DNA of 64,000 bases from Ureibacillus thermophilus (GCF_004331915.1 NZ_CP036528.1:198001-262000); one strand, 5' to 3'; shown: positions 44,574 through 54,221, numbered from the stretch's first letter. Made by a program: numbers and translations. The notes: a model not told the origin generated them from the sequence alone.

Positions 44574-46061
44574 CTATTTTATTCCTTTCATTGCTTTTGA
44601 AATGATTGGAGTTAAAATCAAGACGATTACGCCAAGGACAATAGATATGCCGCCCAATAAGCCGAAATACGTAAATTCATTAACCACTTCATATAATCTA
44701 ACAAGCTGTGCGTTAATAGCTTGGGCAGCAGCACTTGTTAAAAACCAAAGAGCCATTGTTTGGGAAGCAAAGGCTTTTGGTGCAAGTTTTGTTGTAGCAG
44801 ACAAACCTACAGGTGAAAGCAACAGCTCACCAATAACTACTAAAAAGAATGATAAAACAAGCCATAACGGGCTAACTAATTCTGTTCCGCCAGAAATTTT
44901 CGATGGAATCATCATAATGATGAAAGAAGCCCCGGCAAAGAATAAGGAAATCGAAAACTTAAGCGGTGTAGAAGGCTGACGATTGCCAAGTTTTAGCCAC
45001 AACCATGCAAAAATTGGAGCAAAAATAATTACAAACAATGGGTTTAATGATTGGAACCAGGAAGCTTTTAATTCAAAGCTGCCTACATTTAAATCTGTTC
45101 TTGTATCTGCGTAAGTTGCTAAAATTGTTGCCCCTTGTTCTTGGATGGCCCAGAACATCACGGCTGCAATAAACAACGGTATATAAGCCAATACACGGGA
45201 TTTTTCATCTTTTGACGTTTTTGGACTTCTATACATAATGATGAAAAATGCAGTTGGTATTAAAATACCTAATGTTGTAATAATGGCGCTGAATACACCC
45301 ATTGTCAAATTGCCTGTTAAATATAATCCGCCCAATACAACAACAATAGCCACTATCATAATAGTGAAATTAAAAATAGCTTTTTTCTTTTCCTCTTCAT
45401 TTAATGGGTTCGGCACTTGAAGACCAGCTAAACCTAAATTTTTCTTTTGAGTAAGAACATAAGTAATTAAACCTAGCAACATCCCGATGCCGGCTAAACC
45501 GAAGCCTAAATGGAAGCTGTAATCTTCTCCGATTGTTCCAACAATAAACGGTGCAATAAATGCCCCCATATTGATACCCATATAGAAAATGCTGAAACCG
45601 GAATCACGACGAACATCATTTTCAGCATACATATCTCCTACAACAGAGGAAACATTCGTTTTTAATAAACCGGTACCGATAATAATAAATACCATTGATA
45701 ATAAAAGACCTGTTAAAGCAAGAGGTAATGCTAAAATGAAATGCCCAATCATAATGAGAATTCCACCGTAAAACACTGTCTTGCGAGGTCCCCATACCCG
45801 GTCGGAAATCCAGCCTCCGATAATACCGGACATATACACTAAGGAACCATAAATCGCCATGATGGAGTTAGCCGTACCTCTGTCAAGCCCTAATCCACCT
45901 TCGTTCAATTCATAGTACATATAAAAAATTAAAATCGCCCGCATTCCATAATAGGAAAAGCGTTCCCAAAACTCAGTAAAAAATAGTGTCAGCAACCCTT
46001 TAGGATGTCCAAAGAATCCTTTCTGGGGGACGGACTTTACTATCTCTTCTTTTGATAACAT
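44574..46061 (-). CDS. POT-family peptide:H+ symporter (DtpT-like)
   Basis: 495 residues, about fourteen membrane helices. POT/PTR signatures: EFWERFSYYGMRAILIFYMY near 30 (the ExxERFxYYG proton-coupling motif), GGWISDRVWGPRKTVFYGG near 85 and FSIFYMGINMGAFIAP near 155. It imports di- and tripeptides. Single gene; the start has AAGAAGGG upstream. Confidence 0.9.
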   Translation of the reverse strand: MLSKEEIVKSVPQKGFFGHPKGLLTLFFTEFWERFSYYGMRAILIFYMYYELNEGGLGLDRGTANSIMAIYGSLVYMSGIIGGWISDRVWGPRKTVFYGGILIMIGHFILALPLALTGLLLSMVFIIIGTGLLKTNVSSVVGDMYAENDVRRDSGFSIFYMGINMGAFIAPFIVGTIGEDYSFHLGFGLAGIGMLLGLITYVLTQKKNLGLAGLQVPNPLNEEEKKKAIFNFTIMIVAIVVVLGGLYLTGNLTMGVFSAIITTLGILIPTAFFIIMYRSPKTSKDEKSRVLAYIPLFIAAVMFWAIQEQGATILATYADTRTDLNVGSFELKASWFQSLNPLFVIIFAPIFAWLWLKLGNRQPSTPLKFSISLFFAGASFIIMMIPSKISGGTELVSPLWLVLSFFLVVIGELLLSPVGLSATTKLAPKAFASQTMALWFLTSAAAQAINAQLVRLYEVVNEFTYFGLLGGISIVLGVIVLILTPIISKAMKGIK

Positions 46062-46288
46062 CTATTACCCTTCTTTCCATTATTATACTTTTTCCTTTTT
46101 TCTGAAAATTCCGTCGCTTGCAAATCAACTACATTAAATAGTTATAATGAATAACGAACACTTTTTCAATATATTTGCATAATGTTTAAATTTTTCGTTT
46201 ATTAAGCATCTTCCTAAATTTCATATTTTTTAACCTTTTTCTTTACAAATTTAAAATAAAGTAGCTATATTAATATAACAATAAAAAA
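46062..46288. other. Intergenic region between the POT gene and the hflX terminator
   Basis: About 230 bp of AT-rich sequence holding the promoter of the POT gene. No ORF, riboswitch or further hairpin was recognised. Confidence 0.4.
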
Positions 46289-46311
46289 CGAGGGATATTA
46301 GAATCCCTCGC
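46288..46311 (-). terminator. Terminator after hflX
   Basis: CGAGGGA / TCCCTCG with an eight-base loop, then TTTTTTATTG on the minus strand. Confidence 0.85.
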
Positions 46312-46318
46312 TCTTTTT

Positions 46319-47602
46319 CTAGTTTTTCACTACAAAGTCTTCGAATTTTTTATAATCTGCTTCCTTCAATTCAACTTTTAATCTCGTTCCTTCTTCCTCA
46401 TATTCCGTTGAAAGCACTGTTGCATTTTCATTCAAATAGGAAACAATATCCCCCCGGTGGAAAGGAATCACCATTTCACAAGTGCAATAATCAGCAAAAA
46501 TATGTTTCCGAATGCATTTAATTAATTCGTCCAACCCCTTGCCTTCTTTGGCGGAAATCCATAGATCGTCCCCATACACTTGTGGATAGGAAATGCCTGC
46601 TAAGTCGCATTTATTGTAAATATACAATGTTGGTACATCTTCAATACCTATCTCTTTCAATGTCTGATTCGTAACATCCACCATAAACTTGTATTCCTTA
46701 TGGGAAACATCTACCACATGCAATAGTAAATCTGCTTCTCTTGCTTCCTCTAATGTGGAACGGAAAGCTTTGACTAACTGGTGTGGAAGTTTGCTGACAA
46801 ACCCAACTGTATCTGTAAGCAAAAACTGTTTTTTATCCGGCAGCTCCATTTTCCGGACTGACGTATCAAGGGTAGCAAATAGCATATCCTTCTCAAATAC
46901 TTCCTTCTCTGCATGTCCGTATTTACTTATTAATTGATTCATGATGGTGGACTTTCCTGCATTGGTATATCCAACAAGGGATACAACAGGAATTTCATTT
47001 TTCCGCCTTTTTTTCCGCTGGGTTTCCCGCTGCTCTTCCACCTCATCAAGCTCTTTTCTCAACCTGGCGATTTGGTCTTCAATTTTTCTGCGGTCAAGCT
47101 CCAACTTTGTTTCCCCAAGCCCCCTGTTTCGAAGGCTTCCACCTGTTGAGCCTGCTTGTCTTGATAAGGAAGAATGGAGACCTACAAGCCTTGGCAACAT
47201 ATACTGAAGCTGTGCCAACTCGACTTGCAATTTAGCCTCTTTTGTTTTTGCCCTGCGATCGAATATATCTAAAATCAAAGTTGTCCGATCAATGACTTTA
47301 CAATCCAAATCCCGTTCCAGATTTCGGATTTGAGATGGGGAAAGTTCATCATTAAAGATGACGAGGTTTGCCCCTGTTTCTTCATAGAAATTTTTTATTT
47401 CATCCACTTTACCTTTTCCTACATAGTGGGAAGGATTAATGCGTTCCAAATTTTGCGTCACTTTTCCTACCACTTCAACTTCCAAAGCATATGCAAGATT
47501 TTCAAGCTCTTCCATCGAATAATCAAAATTAGGGTCATTCAAATTGACTCCGACGAGGATTGCTTTTTCTTTCAGTTCTTCTACTTCTTTTAATCGAGTC
47601 AT
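46319..47602 (-). CDS. hflX: Ribosome-rescue GTPase HflX
   Basis: 427 residues from the ATG at 47602, which has GGAGGG six bases before it; longer in-frame starts lack a site. N-terminal HflX domain with NPSHYVGKGKVDEIKNF near 65, the Gly-rich linker RQAGSTGGSLRNRGLGETKLELDRR (shown in part as GSTGGSLRNRGLGETK) near 155, then the G domain: GYTNAGKST (G1), DTVGF (G3) and NKCD (G4). It splits stalled or heat-damaged ribosomes. Single gene. Confidence 0.94.
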   Translation of the reverse strand: MTRLKEVEELKEKAILVGVNLNDPNFDYSMEELENLAYALEVEVVGKVTQNLERINPSHYVGKGKVDEIKNFYEETGANLVIFNDELSPSQIRNLERDLDCKVIDRTTLILDIFDRRAKTKEAKLQVELAQLQYMLPRLVGLHSSLSRQAGSTGGSLRNRGLGETKLELDRRKIEDQIARLRKELDEVEEQRETQRKKRRKNEIPVVSLVGYTNAGKSTIMNQLISKYGHAEKEVFEKDMLFATLDTSVRKMELPDKKQFLLTDTVGFVSKLPHQLVKAFRSTLEEAREADLLLHVVDVSHKEYKFMVDVTNQTLKEIGIEDVPTLYIYNKCDLAGISYPQVYGDDLWISAKEGKGLDELIKCIRKHIFADYCTCEMVIPFHRGDIVSYLNENATVLSTEYEEEGTRLKVELKEADYKKFEDFVVKN

Positions 47603-47646
47603 TATCTTCCCTCCAATACGCGCTTTCTCTCTACAGTATATCATTA

Positions 47647-47682
47647 CCGAAAAAAGAAAGACCCACAACCGATGTGTGGATC
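47647..47682 (-). terminator. Terminator after putP
   Basis: On the minus strand GATCCACA pairs with TGTGGGTC, then TTTCTTTTTT. Confidence 0.75.
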
Positions 47683-47697
47683 CTTTTTTAATGTATT

Positions 47698-49062
47698 TTA
47701 TTTTGCCTTTTCTTCTTTTAAGATTTCTAATGTGTGATTGAATTCCTCTTCAATTTCTGTATTTGGTTTATACGTAATCAAACTTACAACGACCGCCACA
47801 ATTAAGTTGATGAAAAATCCTGGAACCATTTCATAAATAATGCCTGAAAGTGTGCTCGATTGACCCCAAATGAATGCAACAGCGGCGCCGACAACCATTC
47901 CGCTCAATGCACCGATGTTTGTCAATTTTCTCCAATACAACGCAAGAAGGATAATCGGACCAAAGGATGAACCAAATCCTGCCCAAGCAAATCCAACTAA
48001 GTCCAAAATAGAGTTGTTAGGATTCCAAGCTAAAATCGCTGCAATAATGGATACGATTAAAACAGCCAGACGGCCAGCTGCCACATAATGTTTATCCGTC
48101 GCATCTTTTTTGAATAATGCTTTATAAATATCCTCAATTAATGCAGAAGAGGTAACGATTAATTGAGAAGAAATCGTACTCATAATCGCTGCTAAAATGG
48201 CGGCCAGCAAAATTCCGGCAATAAATGGATGGAATAAAATTTTCCCCATTTCAATGAAAATTGTTTCCGGGTCATCAATCGTTAAACCGTTTTGTTGGAA
48301 GTACGCAAATCCCACAAGTGCTGTACAGATAGCGCCGACTAAGCTTAAAATCATCCAGCCGATTCCAATACGGCGGGCATTTTTCATTTCTTTTACCGTA
48401 TTAATCGCCATGAAGCGTACAATGATATGCGGCTGTCCGAAATATCCAAGCCCCCATGCAACAGATGAAATAATCCCAGCAGCTGCTGCTGTAGAAGGAA
48501 GTAAAGATAAGTGCTCAGGATTTACAGCTGTAACAGCACTGCCAACATCTGAAAACCCTCCAGTTACAAAAACCCCTACAAGAGGAACAAGTACTAAAGC
48601 CAAAAACATGATTGTTCCTTGAACAACGTCCGTATAACTTACCGCTAAAAACCCTCCAAATAGGGTATATAATACTACAACGCCAGACACAATCAACATG
48701 CCTAAGTGGTAGTCAAGACCAAAGGAACTTTGGAAAAACTTCCCTCCAGATACCATACCGGAAGACACGTAGAATGTAAAGAATACAAGAATAACAATAC
48801 CGGAAGCAATTCGCAATAATTTCGTATTGTCGCGAAGACGGTTATCCAAAAAGCTCGGAATTGTAATGGCGTCTTTGGAAACTTGCGTGTAAACCCGTAA
48901 GCGGGGTGCTACTAAAAGATAGTTTAAGTATTGTCCGACCGTTAACCCAATGGCAATCCATGCTTCGACTAAACCGGCAGCATAAATCGCACCGGGCAAT
49001 CCCATTAAGAGCCAACCGGACATATCCGCCGCACCGGCACTTAATGCTGTGGTGATTGGACC
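47698..49062 (-). pseudogene. putP: Sodium/proline symporter PutP, 5'-truncated
   Basis: The frame encodes GPITTALSAGAADMSGWLLM and the rest of an SSS-family transporter (about 455 residues, twelve helices) ending NHTLEILKEEKAK. Full PutP is about 490-500 residues and has the first helix and the Na+-site segment before LGPxVTALSAG. Here homology stops at 49062, where an in-frame TGA follows at once, then unrelated sequence and an IS4-type transposase. The N-terminal ~50 residues are not found beyond the IS, so they were deleted. An internal ATG at 49023 (MSGWLLMGLP) opens a 441-codon frame, but a product lacking the first helix is unlikely to work. Confidence 0.85.
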
Positions 49063-49281
49063 TCAATGTCAGAAACTTATACAACCAATAATTTACAGTT
49101 AGTAGGCAACCATCTGGTTGTCTACTTTTAAAAATACTATTCAACCTACAAAGTGTTGATAATTTTCTAAAATCGGCTAAAAAAGGCAATAGGATGCCCG
49201 GGGCTTAAATTTTTATTTTTTTAAGCCCCTAATTTATTTACATTTAATAAACAAATAGGTTATATTTATCCTACGTATTGT
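49063..49281. other. Unassigned sequence between the putP break and the transposase
   Basis: 219 bp. It contains an inverted pair CAACCATCTGGTTG near 49107 and a hairpin GGGGCTTA...TTAAGCCCC near 49199-49230. No coding frame is convincing. It probably belongs to an IS end or to debris from an earlier insertion. Confidence 0.4.
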
Positions 49282-50640
49282 TTATAGACACCTTTTTTGG
49301 TTTAGGGGATACTTTGTTGAGGACAGACCATTCCTTCGTGGGTAGCTTCTCCCAAACCGAATAGGTGTCTTATTTCTTATAATCACTTTCATGATTTTTG
49401 TAAACATTCTCTCTCTTTTGATTGGACAATCTTCTAATAATAAGTGAACCATCCTATCTTTTAATTTTCCTATTAAGATATTTGTGTTTACTTGATAATC
49501 ATGTTTTCGTCTTTTTTTCTTACTCTCCTCATTAATTGTTTCATTGGCATCATTTCTCAATAAACTGACCATATTCGATAAATATATTGATGCATAGAAA
49601 TCTTGTTCAATTGCGATTTTCGAACTACCCGTGAAATTTTCTATTTCGATTTTATTTTTCACATCATTATATTCTGTTTCAATTCCCCAGCGTTTAAAAT
49701 AAAGAGATTTAAACTCAGAGATATCAAACTCTTCCTCGGTTAAATTTGTGACAAGTATTTCTTCCGTGCCAGAATCCAGTGGGAATCTAACTACACGAGC
49801 AGTAATCACTTGTTTCCTATGTATTATATGAATGTTTTGATCAGCATCTTTCGCTTCGACAATTTCCTTTATCGTATTTTTTTGACATCGCATCACATAT
49901 TTGATACCAAGGGCATCTAAATAGGCAATAAAATCTCTCGATGGATACCCTCGATCAAATAAAAAAAGATCATTTTTTAATCCAATTTGTACGAGTTCTT
50001 CAATCATATCCTTTGCACTATCTCGCTCTGCTACCTTATATGGATTGATTCTAGAAGTAATAATGATTCCATTCTCAAGATCGTAAATACAAGAGGCACT
50101 AGCTCTTGCATAACTTGTCTTATGATTTTTTCCATACCCAAAATAATTTCGAAGCTCCTCAGTATCAGGAATTTGGAGCACACTTCCATCGATTGCGCAA
50201 AGTCTAAATCCACGATAAGTTTTAAAGGAATTTTCTTCATAATACCAATTCACAATCGCTTTTGTAAGTTTTACAAAAGCGAGAGGAGAAATCTTTTTTC
50301 GTGCGGCTGAATAGCCTTGTTTGGAAATACTAATTTCTGATAAATTAAATTTGTCGAAAAAGTCGTCAAGTTCAATTTGGAGGCTCTTTTTAACAAAGTT
50401 TAAGCTAAATAGAATAGTATTTTTAAAATTTAACTTCTTTTCTTTTCGTGTAAAATACGTTTCTTTTGTCCGAGATTCAAGCATAAACATCACATCATTC
50501 AGCAACTTTCGAGTAATCTCAATTGCCCCTAAAAAAGTACTTTTTGTTTTCAAAAAAACCACCATCCTCGTTTTATTAACCAAAAATTGGATTCTAAAAC
50601 GATTTTGGTGGACTTTTTAAAATTACAAGAGGCTTATTAC
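49200..50640 (-). mobile_element. IS4-type insertion sequence (ends approximate)
   Basis: The transposase gene is flanked by short AT-rich ends. A possible terminal inverted repeat begins TAAGCCCCT (near 49223) on the left and, read inward on the minus strand, TAAGCCTCT (near 50634) on the right. The match is short and the boundaries are estimates. No target duplication was identified. Confidence 0.5.
49282..50565 (-). CDS. IS4-family transposase
   Basis: About 427 residues from the ATG at 50565 (a TTG at 50583 is an alternative). DDE residues: Asp in CAIDGSVLQIPD near 130, Asp in LFLFDRGYPSRDFI near 205, and the IS4 signature Y-(2)-R-(3)-E-(6)-K in YFKRWGIETEYNDVKNKIE near 300. The frame is intact, so it may be active. 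The C-terminal region is basic. It lies between the truncated putP gene and the group II intron fragment. Confidence 0.82.
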   Translation of the reverse strand: MVVFLKTKSTFLGAIEITRKLLNDVMFMLESRTKETYFTRKEKKLNFKNTILFSLNFVKKSLQIELDDFFDKFNLSEISISKQGYSAARKKISPLAFVKLTKAIVNWYYEENSFKTYRGFRLCAIDGSVLQIPDTEELRNYFGYGKNHKTSYARASASCIYDLENGIIITSRINPYKVAERDSAKDMIEELVQIGLKNDLFLFDRGYPSRDFIAYLDALGIKYVMRCQKNTIKEIVEAKDADQNIHIIHRKQVITARVVRFPLDSGTEEILVTNLTEEEFDISEFKSLYFKRWGIETEYNDVKNKIEIENFTGSSKIAIEQDFYASIYLSNMVSLLRNDANETINEESKKKRRKHDYQVNTNILIGKLKDRMVHLLLEDCPIKRERMFTKIMKVIIRNKTPIRFGRSYPRRNGLSSTKYPLNQKRCL

Positions 50641-50660
50641 CTAATTTTATAAAAGTTAAA

Positions 50661-50864
50661 TTAAATATTATTTTCCATTAAATGTAACGTTAAGTTGATG
50701 ACATTGTTCTCCCGTGACAGGATTTGATTCAAAAGCATCGTTATTCTCCTTCCGTGAATAGCTGTTCTCTTTATTCCAGTGGTCACTCCACCCTCCAAGA
50801 GGTCCCCCACGGGATTCACCGCTTCCTTCCTCAAGTGAGGTACTACGTTTTCTGTGTTCATCAT
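50661..50864 (-). pseudogene. Group II intron reverse transcriptase, N-terminal fragment
   Basis: A 67-codon frame at the 3' side of the intron RNA. It ends with MLLNQILSREN, the usual start of the intron-encoded reverse transcriptase-maturase, and then runs into unrelated AT-rich sequence. The RT, maturase and endonuclease domains are missing. Confidence 0.55.
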
Positions 50865-51286
50865 GACTCACTGAATGCCAAGGGCTATTCTCTCTTAATT
50901 GTTCGGTCCTTCTTAGTAGTTCTAAACCAACTAATACTATGACCTCTGCTGACTTCTGACGGTTCAGCTACTTATCACTAAGTAGGTTATGAAGCGTACT
51001 TCACATATCCGCCAGACCTCCCCGGGTAAGAATGTAATCTTTCCTTCCATCTATCTGCTTCATTTACTCTGTACCACCTTTGGCAGAAAGGACTTTGTTT
51101 TGTTTAGCAAACTCATCCAATGATACCTAGCCTTATATGAAGTTCGTGTTCCTCAGACCGGAAGTTTGCCGCTCGCTTCCTTCAGATTCCGCGTCACCAC
51201 GGACACCCTTGCGTTAAGCTAACTGTTACTTCTGCCTTCACAGTTCAGGACTTACACCCTATAGATTACACCCATGCCAGGCGCAC
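50690..51286 (-). mobile_element. Group IIC intron, 3'-truncated
   Basis: Read on the minus strand, the RNA begins GTGCGCCTGGCATGGGTG at 51286 and continues with GGTGTAAGTCCTGAACTGTG, AAGGCAGAAGTAACAGTTAG, AACGCAAGGGTGTCCGTGG, GAAGGAAGCGAGCGGCAAAC, GAGGAACACGAACTTCATAT and ACCCGGGGAGGTCTGG. This order is nearly that of the Oceanobacillus iheyensis group IIC intron of known structure, recalled from memory. The 5' end follows directly the hairpin and T tract of the metQ terminator, the normal target of class C introns. Most of the reverse transcriptase gene and domains V-VI are absent, so it cannot splice. Confidence 0.8.
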
Positions 51287-51292
51287 TAAAAT

Positions 51293-51321
51293 AGGCAGCT
51301 TCCAATTAGAGAAAGCTGCCT
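51293..51321 (-). terminator. Terminator after metQ, used as group IIC intron target
   Basis: AGGCAGCTT / AAGCTGCCT (51293-51301 with 51313-51321), then TATTTTA on the minus strand; the intron 5' end GTGCGCC starts immediately after. Confidence 0.85.
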
Positions 51322-51331
51322 CAATTCAAAC

Positions 51332-52180
51332 TTATCTATTTTTCATCCATTCAGGTTTTCCAAAACCTTCGAACTCTGCATCAATTACTTTTTCAAATTC
51401 TTCGGATTGAACAACTTCAATCAAATCTTTGGCAAGTTGGGAATCTTCATCCTCCGCTTTCACAGCCACTACATTGCGGTATTGATCAAGCATGTTTTCC
51501 AACGCCAACGCATCCAACAAGTTCATATTGGCTGCCAACGCATAATTGCCTGGTACAGCTGCCAAATCGGCGCTATCCACAGAACGTGGCAATTGTCCTG
51601 CTTCTAATGGTTGGAATTTCAAGTTTTTCGGATTTTCAATGATGTCTTTTTCAGACACTTTTAGTGGATCTGCATTCGGATCAATTTTAATAAGCCCTTC
51701 ATCTTGAAGTGTATTGAATGCGCGGGCAGCATTTGTCGGGTCGTTTGGAATTGTGATTGTAGCCCCGTCTTCCACTTCATCCAAAGATTTATATTTGTTT
51801 GAGTAAATGCCCATTGGCGCAGTTGGAACCGTAATTAACGCTGTCAAATCCATATTGTTTTCTTTCTCAAAGTTTTCAAGATAAATTGTGTGTTGGAATA
51901 AGTTTGCTTGAATAGATCCTTCATTTAATGCTTTATTTGGTTGGATATAGTCGCTGAATTCCACAATCTCAACTTTATACCCTTTTTCTTCCAAACCTGG
52001 TTTAATGGCTTTTTTCACCATATCGCTGTATGGTCCGGCTGTTGCCCCAATTTTAATTTCTTTTGATTCTGATGAAGTTGAATCTGCTTTACTTTTTTCA
52101 CTTGAATTACTGTTGCATGCAACAAGAAGTACCGCAACTAAAAAGACTAAAAATGTTGCTAAAAACTTTTTCACAATCAT
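51332..52180 (-). CDS. metQ: Methionine ABC transporter substrate-binding lipoprotein MetQ
   Basis: 282 residues from the ATG at 52180, with AAAGGAAG upstream; longer frames add a polar stretch before the signal. Lipoprotein signal MIVKKFLATFLVFLVAVLLV, lipobox LVAC. NlpA family body: KEIKIGATAGPYSDMVKKAI near 40, YIQPNKALNEGSIQANLFQH near 80, and ITIPNDPTNAARAFNTLQDEG near 140. It binds methionine outside the membrane for MetI/MetN. Third gene of metN-metI-metQ. Confidence 0.93.
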   Translation of the reverse strand: MIVKKFLATFLVFLVAVLLVACNSNSSEKSKADSTSSESKEIKIGATAGPYSDMVKKAIKPGLEEKGYKVEIVEFSDYIQPNKALNEGSIQANLFQHTIYLENFEKENNMDLTALITVPTAPMGIYSNKYKSLDEVEDGATITIPNDPTNAARAFNTLQDEGLIKIDPNADPLKVSEKDIIENPKNLKFQPLEAGQLPRSVDSADLAAVPGNYALAANMNLLDALALENMLDQYRNVVAVKAEDEDSQLAKDLIEVVQSEEFEKVIDAEFEGFGKPEWMKNR

Positions 52181-52193
52181 TCTTCCTTTCTTT

Positions 52194-52868
52194 TTATTTT
52201 CTTTTATCAACTAATTTGGCGATAAAATCACCGGCAAATTGAATTACTTGAACCAAAATAATTAAAATCAACACAGTTGTAATCATGATCGTATCGTCAT
52301 ATCGGTAATAACCAAAGCGGATGGCCAAATCCCCTATACCGCCTCCACCGACAGTACCGGCCATTGCCGAAAATCCAATCAAACTGATTAAAGTAAGGGT
52401 TATACCTGATATGATGCCGGAACGGGACTCCAACAATAATACATGCCAAATGATCATCCAAGGGGTTGCTCCAGATGCAATGGCCGCTTCGATGACCCCT
52501 TTATCAATTTCCCTTAATGCACTTTCTACAATTCTTGCAAAAAAGGGAATGGCCGCCACCGATAATGAAACGCTTGCTGCCGTTGGTCCAATCGTTGTCC
52601 CAACAAGAAAATTAGTAAATGGAATTAACGCGACAAGCAAAATGAGGAAAGGAATCGAACGGATCAAATTCACAATAAAACCTAAAATGTTATGTATAAT
52701 CCCATTCTCCATAAACAAACCTTTATCCGTGATGTAAAGAATCACCCCGATAGGCAACCCGATCACTACAGCTACAATTAATGAGATGGAAATCATATAG
52801 ATGGTTTGAAAAAAAGCGGTATTGATTTCCGGAATCAGCTCGATTAGATGATTAATATCAAATTCCAT
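52194..52868 (-). CDS. metI: Methionine ABC transporter permease MetI
   Basis: 224 residues, five membrane helices. The transmembrane permease block is present: EIDKGVIEAAIASGATPWMIIW near 140 (EAA loop that contacts MetN) and GFSAMAGTVGGGGIGDLAIRFGY near 175. Overlaps metN by 11 bp and precedes metQ by 13 bp. Confidence 0.94.
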   Translation of the reverse strand: MEFDINHLIELIPEINTAFFQTIYMISISLIVAVVIGLPIGVILYITDKGLFMENGIIHNILGFIVNLIRSIPFLILLVALIPFTNFLVGTTIGPTAASVSLSVAAIPFFARIVESALREIDKGVIEAAIASGATPWMIIWHVLLLESRSGIISGITLTLISLIGFSAMAGTVGGGGIGDLAIRFGYYRYDDTIMITTVLILIILVQVIQFAGDFIAKLVDKRK

Positions 52869-53871
52869 AATTGATCACCTCCACTTGAGCGGCACGGTTT
52901 TCGATATATCTTAAGGCTTTTTCAATTTCCTGTTTTTCCCCTTTTAACTCCATTATAAAAATGCCCAGTGGTTCATCTTGAATATATTCAATGGATCCAT
53001 GTAGGAAGTTGCCGTCTACTTGGTGTACTTTTAGCGTATCCGAAATGACACCCTCTCCAGCCACTTTCCCTTTGAAAGTCACTTTCACGATCGTTCCGGT
53101 GCATTCTAGAAGAATGGCTTCTGGAATATCATAAGAAATAACGCTGGAGATAAACTCTTTTGTGAGTTGCTCTTTCGGACTTGCGAAAATATCATAAACG
53201 CGGCCCTCTTCAATGATTCTTCCCTTCTCCATGACCGCCATCCGATCGCAAATTTCTTTTACGACGTCCATTTCATGGGTGATCAAAACGATTGTAATGT
53301 TCAATTCTTTATTGATTTTTTTCAACAATTTTAAAATGGATTTGGTTGTCTTAGGATCGAGGGCAGAAGTGGCCTCATCACATAACAGTACCTTTGGATT
53401 ATTGGCAAGAGCCCGGGCGATGGCCACCCTTTGTTTTTGGCCGCCACTGAGTTGCGCAGGATAAACATCCTTTTTATCAGATAACCCCACCATTTCCAGC
53501 AGTTCTTCCACTCTCGGTTTGATTTGATCTTTCGGAACCTTTGCCGCTTTTAAAGCGAAAGCGACATTTTCAAAAACGGTTTTTTGGCTGATGAGGTAGA
53601 AATGTTGAAAAATCATGCCAATTTTAAGTCTTGCCCGACGCAATGATTCTCCTTTTAATTTCGTCAAATCCACCCCATCCACCTTAATCGTTCCCTTTGT
53701 TGGACGTTCCAGCAGATTGATGCACCGGAGCAAGGAACTTTTCCCTGCCCCTGAATAACCGACGATCCCGAAAATTTCTCCTTCCCGTATGGTCAAAGAT
53801 ACATTGTCCACCCCAACAACAGTGCCATTCTTTGTATCATATTCCTTTGTTACATTCTGAATTTCGATCAT
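52858..53871 (-). CDS. metN: Methionine ABC transporter ATP-binding protein MetN
   Basis: 337 residues. Walker A GYSGAGKSSLLR near 38, signature LSGGQKQRVAIARAL near 140, Walker B KVLLCDEATSALD near 162, H-loop IVLITHEMDV near 197, and the C-terminal NIL domain (about 265-337) that binds methionine and inhibits the pump. First gene of the operon. Ribosome binding site GAGGGAG. No S-box is visible upstream, unlike B. subtilis metNPQ. Confidence 0.95.
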   Translation of the reverse strand: MIEIQNVTKEYDTKNGTVVGVDNVSLTIREGEIFGIVGYSGAGKSSLLRCINLLERPTKGTIKVDGVDLTKLKGESLRRARLKIGMIFQHFYLISQKTVFENVAFALKAAKVPKDQIKPRVEELLEMVGLSDKKDVYPAQLSGGQKQRVAIARALANNPKVLLCDEATSALDPKTTKSILKLLKKINKELNITIVLITHEMDVVKEICDRMAVMEKGRIIEEGRVYDIFASPKEQLTKEFISSVISYDIPEAILLECTGTIVKVTFKGKVAGEGVISDTLKVHQVDGNFLHGSIEYIQDEPLGIFIMELKGEKQEIEKALRYIENRAAQVEVINYGI

Positions 53872-54189
53872 AAAGCTCCCTCTTTTGAACCAGGATGAAG
53901 AAAACCTGATTAAAAATTATTAAAATAATATATCATTTTATTTTTATTGTTTTACTAGGATTTTGGAATAAAATAAAACTAAAGCGTCGACCATATCTGA
54001 ACGAAAAACGCTTTATCCTATTAATATTATAAAGTAATTAGGAATTTGATAATTTAGATACTACCCACCTATGTTTATTTTGTCAATATATTAATATGAT
54101 TTTGAATTTAAGAATTTTAAAAAAAGAAAACATAAAAACCAGGTTCCAACCTTATTTATTAGAAATACTACCAAAAAAATTATTAATAA
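53872..54189. other. Upstream region of the metNIQ operon
   Basis: About 320 bp of AT-rich sequence. It contains AAAGCGT / ACGCTTT as a long-loop inverted repeat (53981-54014) followed on the minus strand by a T-rich stretch. I looked for SAM riboswitch and T-box landmarks on the minus strand and saw none. Confidence 0.4.
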
Positions 54190-54220
54190 AAAAAACCGCC
54201 TCCCAAAAGGAAGCGATCCT
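54190..54220 (-). terminator. Terminator after menA
   Basis: CGCTTCC / GGGAGGCG on the minus strand with a T8 tail. Confidence 0.75.
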
Positions 54221-54221
54221 A

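Noticed and set aside
47698-49023. putP as an intact 441-residue gene starting MSGWLLM
   Set aside because: Homologous codons GPITTALSAGAAD continue upstream of that ATG to 49062, where an abrupt break occurs, so the ATG is internal and the gene is truncated.
48842-49189. 115-codon minus frame across the putP break
   Set aside because: Out of frame with the PutP homology and continuing into the unassigned insertion sequence; a chance frame.
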